NCBI GenBank assembly: GCA_944380695.1
Contig: CALWII010000080.1
Span: 1-7,190, forward strand
Direction: 5' to 3'
Length of the DNA stretch: 7,190 nucleotides
From: an uncultured Clostridia bacterium
Lineage (GTDB): Bacteria; Bacillota; Clostridia; Christensenellales; UBA1242
Position numbers and translations under genes: made by a program. The notes beneath the pieces are model-generated. The model searched no databases. It saw only the letters and a list, made by a program, of their open reading frames with translations, and was not told the DNA's origin. Positions 1-3,866 of this stretch are shown one piece after another. How positions within the stretch are numbered: position 1 is the first letter of the stretch; each line of letters opens with the position of its first letter.

Positions 1-97
1 CCGCGGAAAGATATGGCAGGGAAGTCTTTCCGCTATCACGCCGGGGCGGAGAAAACTTGCACACAGGCAACTTTTCTTGACCGCCCGTTCAAGTCCT
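1..97. other. GC-rich structured element, left-truncated copy
   Basis: This is the second copy of the element at 155-261. The hairpins 3-11/25-33, 44-49/81-86 and 51-60/67-76 are all preserved. The left strand of the closing stem would lie before base 1; the right strand is CAAGTCC at 90-96. Only the window or contig edge cuts it. Confidence 0.5.
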
Positions 98-110
98 TTT
101 AGTTTTATTA

Positions 111-138
111 AAAAAACCGACATTTAAAGTCGGTTTTT
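111..138. terminator. Duplicated terminator hairpin (repeat copy A)
   Basis: CCGAC (117-121) pairs with GTCGG (129-133) around a 7-nt AT loop, flanked by an A-run on the left and a T-run on the right. It can therefore act in either direction. It is the repeat copy of the tRNA-Leu terminator at 275-301, with one extra A in the loop. Confidence 0.7.
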
Positions 139-141
139 AAT

Positions 142-162
142 TGGTGCTGGTGGTGGGACTTG
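142..162 (-). pseudogene. Duplicated 3' end of tRNA-Leu (21 nt, T-loop to CCA)
   Basis: These 21 bases are identical to 305-325, the part of tRNA-Leu from inside the T-loop through the acceptor 3' strand and CCA. The match stops inside the T-loop: the real tRNA continues GAACCC on the plus strand, while this copy continues GCTCCGCGG. It cannot make a tRNA. Duplication of a tRNA 3' end is the usual footprint of site-specific integration, but here it could simply be part of a larger tandem duplication. Confidence 0.85.
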
Positions 163-261
163 CTCCGCGGAAAGATATGGCAAGGAAGTCTTTCCGCTAT
201 CACGCCGGGGTGGAGAAAACTTGCACACAGGCAACTTTTCTTAACCGCCCGTTCAAGTCCT
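155..261. other. GC-rich structured element, full copy (possible ncRNA or mobile mini-element)
   Basis: On paper this stretch folds into a closed three-way junction. The closing stem is 156-162 (GGACTTG) with 254-260 (CAAGTCC), plus a 155-261 G-U pair. Inside are a 9-bp perfect hairpin, 167-175 with 189-197 (GCGGAAAGA/TCTTTCCGC), and a second arm, 208-213 with 245-250. That arm is capped by 215-224 pairing with 231-240 (nine of ten pairs). The C-to-T change between copies at 211 turns a G-C pair into G-U, so pairing is kept. On the plus strand the element is followed by a terminator hairpin, which would suit a small RNA, but I see no convincing promoter. The strand is unknown. It matches no RNA family I recognise. 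A mobile mini-element or decayed tRNA-like sequence is equally possible. Confidence 0.5.
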
Positions 262-274
262 TTTAGTTTTATTG

Positions 275-301
275 AAAAAACCGACATTTAAGTCGGTTTT
301 T
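275..301 (-). terminator. Rho-independent terminator of the tRNA-Cys/tRNA-Leu transcript
   Basis: Read leftwards from tRNA-Leu, a CCGAC/GTCGG stem (281-285 with 292-296, loop of 6) begins a few bases after the CCA end and is followed by six T. It is also T-flanked on the other strand, so it may be bidirectional and could end a rightward transcript of the structured element. Confidence 0.85.
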
Positions 302-304
302 AAT

Positions 305-390
305 TGGTGCTGGTGGTGGGACTTGAACCCACACGAAGTTGCCCTCTCAGGATTTTAAGTCCTGTGCGTCTGCCGTTCCGCCACACCAGC
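305..390 (-). tRNA. tRNA-Leu (anticodon UAA)
   Basis: This is an 86-nt class II tRNA. The acceptor stem is GCTGGTG (390-384) with CACCAGC (315-309), the discriminator base is A (308), and CCA is encoded at 305-307. The anticodon stem-loop at 348-364 has the loop CTTAAAA, giving anticodon TAA at 357-355. A long variable arm (GAGGGCAACTTCGT) and a GGGTTCAAGTCCC T-arm complete a normal leucine tRNA. It lies 146 nt downstream of tRNA-Cys on the same strand. No convincing promoter is seen in that spacer (391-536), so co-transcription is likely. Its 3' end is duplicated in the adjacent tandem repeat. Confidence 0.97.
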
Positions 391-536
391 AAATTCTTGT
401 AATCAAAGTCAATTCTTGCTATCTTCCATTGCCTTTAAGCAATCGTCTGTCTTTAAATAGGAAGCTTACCTTTCGTCAAAAAAACTTTAATTAACTCCTC
501 ATCTCAAAAACTTGTCCAAATTTGATAAAAAAAATT

Positions 537-611
537 TGGAGGTACCACCCGGATTCGAACCGGGGAATGAAGGTTTTGCAGACCTTTGCCTTACCGCTTG
601 GCTATGGTACC
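537..611 (-). tRNA. tRNA-Cys (anticodon GCA)
   Basis: This is a 75-nt tRNA with acceptor stem GGTACCA/TGGTACC, U73 as the discriminator (the cysteine identity base) and an encoded CCA at 537-539. The anticodon loop CTGCAAA gives GCA (+ strand 577-579), and the T-arm CCCGGTTCGAATCCGGG is standard. It is the first gene after the promoter at 631-659. An AT-rich inverted repeat (516-523 with 532-539) overlaps the CCA end but is too weak in GC to be called a terminator. Confidence 0.97.
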
Positions 612-630
612 AAGAAAATTGAACACTATT

Positions 631-659
631 AAAATAGCATAATATCCAAATTTAGTCAA
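631..659 (-). promoter_or_regulatory. Sigma-A-type promoter for the tRNA-Cys/tRNA-Leu operon
   Basis: On the minus strand, TTGACT (659-654) is followed by a 17-nt spacer and TATTTT (636-631). TG one base upstream of the -10 makes it an extended -10. The predicted start, near 624, is about 13 nt before the tRNA-Cys 5' end at 611, a normal leader for a stable RNA. Confidence 0.75.
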
Positions 660-840
660 TTATTTTTATGCAAAAAACTTCAAATTTGCTATTAAATTTT
701 TGTATTTATTTTTCTGTTTCAAATTTATTTTTTATTAATCACAATTTTGCATAACTTTTTTATCACCTTCATTGAACTCTATTTTCTCATATTCTGCGTT
801 GCCGAATGCCAACTTTGAGTAAAAAGTTATTGCTAAAAAG

Positions 841-904
841 ATTTACAAAAAAACAATTTTGTAAAAAAATCAAAAATATTTTACAAAAATTTACAAAATT
901 GTTT
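841..904. promoter_or_regulatory. Cluster of four TTTACAAAA motifs with a 15-bp inverted repeat (candidate operator)
   Basis: TTTACAAAA occurs at 842-850, 880-888 and 890-898, and as its complement at 857-865. Bases 851-865 are a perfect inverted repeat of 890-904. Read as TTTGTAAAA (858-866 on plus, 887-879 on minus), two copies match the known Spo0A box TTTGTCRAA at eight of nine positions; the outer two match at seven. The cluster abuts the -35 of the promoter for a Spo0A-domain gene, so autoregulation is a reasonable inference. Caveat: the missing C is a base normally contacted by Spo0A, and AT-rich DNA produces such motifs easily. Confidence 0.5.
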
Positions 905-931
905 GGAGTTTTTTTTGTATTTATTTATAAT
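903..931 (+). promoter_or_regulatory. Promoter of the Spo0A-like gene
   Basis: TTGGAG (903-908), a 17-nt spacer and a perfect TATAAT (926-931). The predicted start near 938 leaves a short leader carrying AGGAGG (943-948), 4 nt before the ATG at 953. The -35 matches consensus at only three positions, consistent with a regulated promoter. Confidence 0.7.
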
Positions 932-952
932 GAAGCTGTTTAAGGAGGAAAT

Positions 953-1336
953 ATGGACAATTTAGAGCTCTTCAAAACGGAGCAAACAACTAAAATATTG
1001 CTTGAATTGGGTGTACCGGCTAATTTACAGGGATTTCGTTGTTTAAAGGCTTGTATTTTAAAAGTAATTGATGACCCCTCGGTTTTGCGAAAGGTTACCA
1101 AAGATTTGTACCCACAAATAGGGAAGCAGTTTGCTATAGCTAGCTCTGTCGTTGAAAGAAGTATGAGACATTCTACTGAAATTGCATTTAACAAAACAGG
1201 ATTTAAATTTTTGAGTAATTTGTTTGGCACAAATACAAAATGGAATTACAAGCCGACAAATAGTGAACTTATTGCTTTAATTGCTGAATACATAGGATTG
1301 CAAATAGAAAAAAAGAAAATTAAAGAAGTGAAGTAA
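953..1336 (+). CDS. Stand-alone Spo0A C-terminal DNA-binding domain protein (receiver-less)
   Basis: This 127-aa protein aligns by eye over nearly its whole length with the effector domain of Spo0A, the master sporulation response regulator. Shared stretches include LLELGVPANLQGF (residues 16-28), TKDLYPQIGKQF (49-60), the helix-turn-helix part SSVVERSMRHSTEIAF (64-79), LFG (90-92) and KPTNSELIALIAEYI (100-114). The recognition-helix residues matching B. subtilis Glu213, Arg214 and Arg217 are kept (E68, R69, R72); the Arg211 position is Val. Full-length Spo0A is about 267 aa with an N-terminal phospho-acceptor receiver. That receiver is absent here, and an AGGAGG site and promoter immediately upstream show this is the true start, not a truncation by the window. 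In B. subtilis, removing the receiver gives constitutive DNA binding. I infer a phosphorylation-independent transcription factor, perhaps acting on its own promoter. Its targets, and whether the host sporulates, are unknown. Confidence 0.88.
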   Translation: MDNLELFKTEQTTKILLELGVPANLQGFRCLKACILKVIDDPSVLRKVTKDLYPQIGKQFAIASSVVERSMRHSTEIAFNKTGFKFLSNLFGTNTKWNYKPTNSELIALIAEYIGLQIEKKKIKEVK

Positions 1337-1366
1337 CACTTTTTAAATTTTATCATAATTAATTTT

Positions 1367-2608
1367 ATGAGACTTTTTTTTGTGGGTGTAGGTGGTGTGA
1401 GTATGTCGAGCCTAGCTTTATTAGCGCTTAATGATGGGCATATTGTTAGTGGATATGATGCAAATAAAGTTAAACTTGATAATGTTGAAACGACAGATAT
1501 TATAGATTTTAACGATTTAGATAAAATCGATACCGTTGTTTATTCTTCGGCGTTTAATTTAGATTTTCCGCTTTTAAAACAGGCATTAACAAGAAAAAAG
1601 CGTATGTTTGTTCGGGGAGACTTCTTAGGTTTTATTTCTCAACAGTATGAGAAAGTTATTGCTGTTGCAGGAGCACACGGCAAGTCAACGGTGACTGCTA
1701 TGATTTATAATATACTAAAAGTTGCTGGAAAAAATCCCACTTTGCATATTGGCGCCTTTTTAAAGGACTGTAATAAAAATTATCGTTTTGGCGATAAAGA
1801 ATTTTTTGTTACGGAGGCGTGTGAATTCCACGACAATTTTTTATTTTTAAAGCCGTATTTGGGAATTATAACAAACATAGAACCTGAACATTTGGATTAT
1901 TTTAAAAATTTTTTTAATGTAAAAAATTCTTTTAAAAAATTTGAAAACAATTGTCAATTATGTGTTAAAAGAACTAGTTTGACTTATCAAAAATTAAAAC
2001 TTGACAGAATGAACAGATTGACTTTTTCCGTCTTTGAAGGCAAAAAAAAGATTGTATCTTTGCATCTTAAAGTTTTAGGACGATTTAATGCTGATGATGC
2101 CTTGTATGCTATAGAGGTTGGAAGAAAACTTAATATACCCATTTGGCTTATCAAATTGGGTTTGGAAAGTTTTGAAGGAATACAAAAAAGATTTGAAATC
2201 GTTAAATCGATTTTTAGTGCAAGGGTTGTTTTGGATTATGCTCACCACCCAAAAGAGATTGAAAAAGTTGTTGAAAGCAGTAACCTTTTTGATGGCAAAA
2301 AAATATGCGTTTTTCAACCACATACTTATTCAAGAACAAAATTTTTTTTAACGGAATTTGTAGATGTACTTAATAAATTCGATGAGGTTTTTTTGTTTAA
2401 AACTTTTCCTGCTAGAGAAAACCCTCAACCCGAGGTCGAAGAAAAACTGCTGTGTGAAATATCAAAAACAAAACATTGCGTTCTTTTTTATGATGAAATG
2501 GCGTTGACTGAACAACTAAAAAAATATGGGCAAAATGATAATATCTTCTTTATTGGGGCGGGAAATCTACCAGAAATATTGCAACAACGAAAAATTATTT
2601 GGAGATAG
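1367..2608 (+). CDS. murC: UDP-N-acetylmuramate--L-alanine ligase (MurC)
   Basis: MurC is a cytoplasmic ATP-dependent ligase that adds L-alanine to UDP-MurNAc, the first peptide step of peptidoglycan synthesis. The order of motifs is typical: an N-terminal Rossmann GVGGVSMSSLA (7-17), the Mur-ligase ATP loop AGAHGKST (101-108), TEACEFHDNFL...IITNIEPEHLDYF (149-179), GRFNADDAL (238-246), FEGIQKRFE (269-277), LDYAHHPKEIE (289-299), FQPHTYSRTKFF (316-327) and a C-terminal FIGAGNLPEI (395-404). DYAHHP and QPHTYSRT favour MurC over MurD/E/F. At 413 aa it is shorter than the usual ~430-490. The usual HN..N motif reads FN..D. The ATG opens directly on the Rossmann strand, but no Shine-Dalgarno precedes it. 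A CATAAT at 1354-1359 may allow leaderless initiation, though no good -35 is seen. It lies 30 nt after the Spo0A-like gene. Mpl-type ligases are a less likely alternative. Confidence 0.9.
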   Translation: MRLFFVGVGGVSMSSLALLALNDGHIVSGYDANKVKLDNVETTDIIDFNDLDKIDTVVYSSAFNLDFPLLKQALTRKKRMFVRGDFLGFISQQYEKVIAVAGAHGKSTVTAMIYNILKVAGKNPTLHIGAFLKDCNKNYRFGDKEFFVTEACEFHDNFLFLKPYLGIITNIEPEHLDYFKNFFNVKNSFKKFENNCQLCVKRTSLTYQKLKLDRMNRLTFSVFEGKKKIVSLHLKVLGRFNADDALYAIEVGRKLNIPIWLIKLGLESFEGIQKRFEIVKSIFSARVVLDYAHHPKEIEKVVESSNLFDGKKICVFQPHTYSRTKFFLTEFVDVLNKFDEVFLFKTFPARENPQPEVEEKLLCEISKTKHCVLFYDEMALTEQLKKYGQNDNIFFIGAGNLPEILQQRKIIWR

Positions 2609-2642
2609 GTTAAAAAAAAGATATAATTCTATCGAGGTGTGT

Positions 2643-3824
2643 ATGAGAACTTACGGAACTTGCGCATACGGAGTGAGGGCTCCAATTATTAGGCCAAAAG
2701 ATAATCTTGTAAAAATTGTTGCAGACAGCGTTTGCAATCTTGTAAAAGAAAAGAACATAAAACTTAAAAAAGGTGATATACTTGCGGTTACCGAAGCAGT
2801 TGTAGCAAAAAGCCAAGGTAATTTTGCAAGTATTAAAGATATTTCAAAAGATGTTCGAAAAAAAGTTGGCAAGGGAAGAGTAGGTCTGATTTTTCCTATC
2901 TTATCTAGGAACAGGTTTGCATCTATTTTGGAAGGCATCGTAGGAGGTGTCGATGAAATAATTGTTCAACTTTCTTATCCGTTTGACGAGGTGGGAAATC
3001 CTCTTGTTTCAATAGACAAGCTCTATGAATTAAATATTCACAAGTTTGACAAGACCTTTTCTAGTCAAGAATTCTGTGATTTGGTCGGGAATGTTGAGCA
3101 TCCATTTACGAGTGTTGATTATATAAAAGTCTATCAGGAAATTTGCGGTAAAAAGGGAAAAATAATTTTGAGCAATGACCCACTTGAAATACTCAAATAT
3201 ACGGATGTGGTTATTTGTGCAGATATTCATTCTCGCAGTCGAAATAAAAAACTGCTTCTCTCAAACGGTGCCAAAACAGTTATTACTTTAGATGAAATAT
3301 TAAACAAAAAATCATTGTTACACGGTTATCACGAAAAGTATGGAGTTTTGGGTTCCAATCGCTCGAAAGAGGGGACGGTAAAACTTTTTCCTCGTGATTG
3401 CCAAAAATTTGTTGACGATTTGCAGGCAGAAATGCAAAGACGAATGGGGGTTAAAATTGAGTGCCTAGTTTATGGCGATGGCGCTTTTAAAGACCCTATA
3501 GGTGGAATTTGGGAGCTAGCAGACCCCGTCGTTAGCCCAGCATATACCAGTGGGCTCAATGGCACACCAAATGAAATAAAGTTTAAGTTTGTTGCCGACA
3601 ATGAGCTTGCTTCTGTTAAGGGCCAAGAAGCTTTAGAAAAAATGAAAAGTATTATTTCAAATAAGGGAAAATTAGATAAAGATGAAGAAAAAGCTTTGGG
3701 GACTACGCCAAGAAAAATTTCTGATTTGGTTGGATCGCTTTGTGATTTGGTTAGCGGAAGTGGCGATAAGGGAACACCCATTGTTTTGATTACTGGTTAT
3801 TTTGATAATTTCGCTACGGAATAA
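2643..3824 (+). CDS. CofE-like coenzyme F420-0:L-glutamate ligase family protein (long Bacillota type)
   Basis: This 393-aa protein belongs to the F420-0:gamma-glutamyl ligase family (CofE, COG1478), which in archaea and actinobacteria adds gamma-linked glutamate to F420-0 using GTP. Recognisable blocks are GVRAPII (10-16), GDILAVTEAVVAKSQGN (44-60), PILSRNRFA (85-93), LSYPFDEVGNPLVS (110-123), the Asp/His-rich CADIHSRSR (192-200), YGVLGSNRS (233-241), VKLFPRDCQ (246-254), YGDGAFKDPIGGIWELADP (277-295) and GTTPRKISDLVGSLCDL.SGSGDKGTP (353-379). Archaeal CofE is about 250 aa; the extra length and C-terminal blocks mark a conserved Bacillota subgroup whose substrate is, to my knowledge, unestablished. 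The reading frame is open from 2526, but ATG 2643 is preferred: family homology starts there, GAGGTG (2634-2639) precedes it, and it avoids a long overlap with murC. It lies 34 nt after murC, which suggests shared transcription and possibly a role with a gamma-glutamyl or cell-wall substrate (inference). Confidence 0.85.
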   Translation: MRTYGTCAYGVRAPIIRPKDNLVKIVADSVCNLVKEKNIKLKKGDILAVTEAVVAKSQGNFASIKDISKDVRKKVGKGRVGLIFPILSRNRFASILEGIVGGVDEIIVQLSYPFDEVGNPLVSIDKLYELNIHKFDKTFSSQEFCDLVGNVEHPFTSVDYIKVYQEICGKKGKIILSNDPLEILKYTDVVICADIHSRSRNKKLLLSNGAKTVITLDEILNKKSLLHGYHEKYGVLGSNRSKEGTVKLFPRDCQKFVDDLQAEMQRRMGVKIECLVYGDGAFKDPIGGIWELADPVVSPAYTSGLNGTPNEIKFKFVADNELASVKGQEALEKMKSIISNKGKLDKDEEKALGTTPRKISDLVGSLCDLVSGSGDKGTPIVLITGYFDNFATE

Positions 3825-3866
3825 AACTAGTATTTTTCTGTTATTATAATTTATGAGGAGAAATAT

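Larger units (their letters stand above)
1..325. repeat. Tandem repeat, period about 164 bp, two copies visible
   Basis: Copy A (1-162) and copy B (165-325) are nearly identical. I see only five differences: G/A at 20/184, C/T at 47/211, G/A at 79/243, A/G at 110/274, and one A missing in copy B near 290. Each unit holds a GC-rich self-complementary element (about 54% G+C over the first 100 bases, against a clearly AT-rich background), a hairpin/T-run terminator, and the last 21 nt of the tRNA-Leu gene. A 2-nt CT linker (163-164) joins the copies. Copy B runs directly into the intact tRNA-Leu. Copy A starts at base 1, so the array probably continues leftwards; a contig edge inside the repeat is possible. 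No ORF of note is present. Confidence 0.95.
612..952. other. AT-rich intergenic region between divergent tRNA and Spo0A-like transcripts
   Basis: This 341-bp gap separates leftward tRNA transcription from rightward transcription of the Spo0A-like gene. It holds the tRNA promoter (631-659), a cluster of TTTACAAAA repeats (841-904) and a forward promoter (903-931). I see no ORF, RNA gene or terminator in 660-840, only AT-rich sequence. Confidence 0.8.

Noticed and set aside
151..175. T-box-like antiterminator (GGTGG...CCGCGG)
   Set aside because: The spacing and sequence do not match the T-box core, no specifier stem is visible, and no amino-acid gene follows on that strand.
1..325. CRISPR array
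   Set aside because: The repeat period is about 164 bp with only two near-identical copies and no unique spacers between short repeats.
472..480. Spo0A-box-like TTCGTCAAA between the tRNA genes
   Set aside because: A single match in AT-rich DNA away from any promoter I can support; probably chance.
516..539. Terminator after tRNA-Cys (CCAAATTT/AAATTTGG inverted repeat)
   Set aside because: The stem is nearly all A-T, overlaps the encoded CCA, and lacks a GC-rich hairpin followed by a T-run. The tRNA-Leu downstream has no clear promoter of its own.
940..1230. Minus-strand ORF opposite the Spo0A-like gene
   Set aside because: It is a shadow of a well-supported gene, with no ribosome binding site or recognisable protein features. 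The same applies to minus-strand ORFs at 2075-2323, 2610-2938, 3030-3230, 3470-3781, 4481-4663, 5240-5473 and 6838-7035.
2118..2351. Plus-strand 77-aa ORF inside murC
   Set aside because: It lies in another frame within conserved murC sequence (the YAHHP region) and has no protein features of its own.
2526..2642. Longer start for the CofE-like protein (432 aa)
   Set aside because: The first 39 residues overlap murC in another frame and show no family similarity. The MRTYGTCAYGVRAP start at 2643 has a GAGGTG site.
3822..3850. Independent promoter for the flavin reductase (TATAAT at 3845-3850)
   Set aside because: The -10 is perfect, but there is no -35 at 16-18 nt, and a start 6-7 nt later would fall inside the ribosome binding site, so it is left uncalled.
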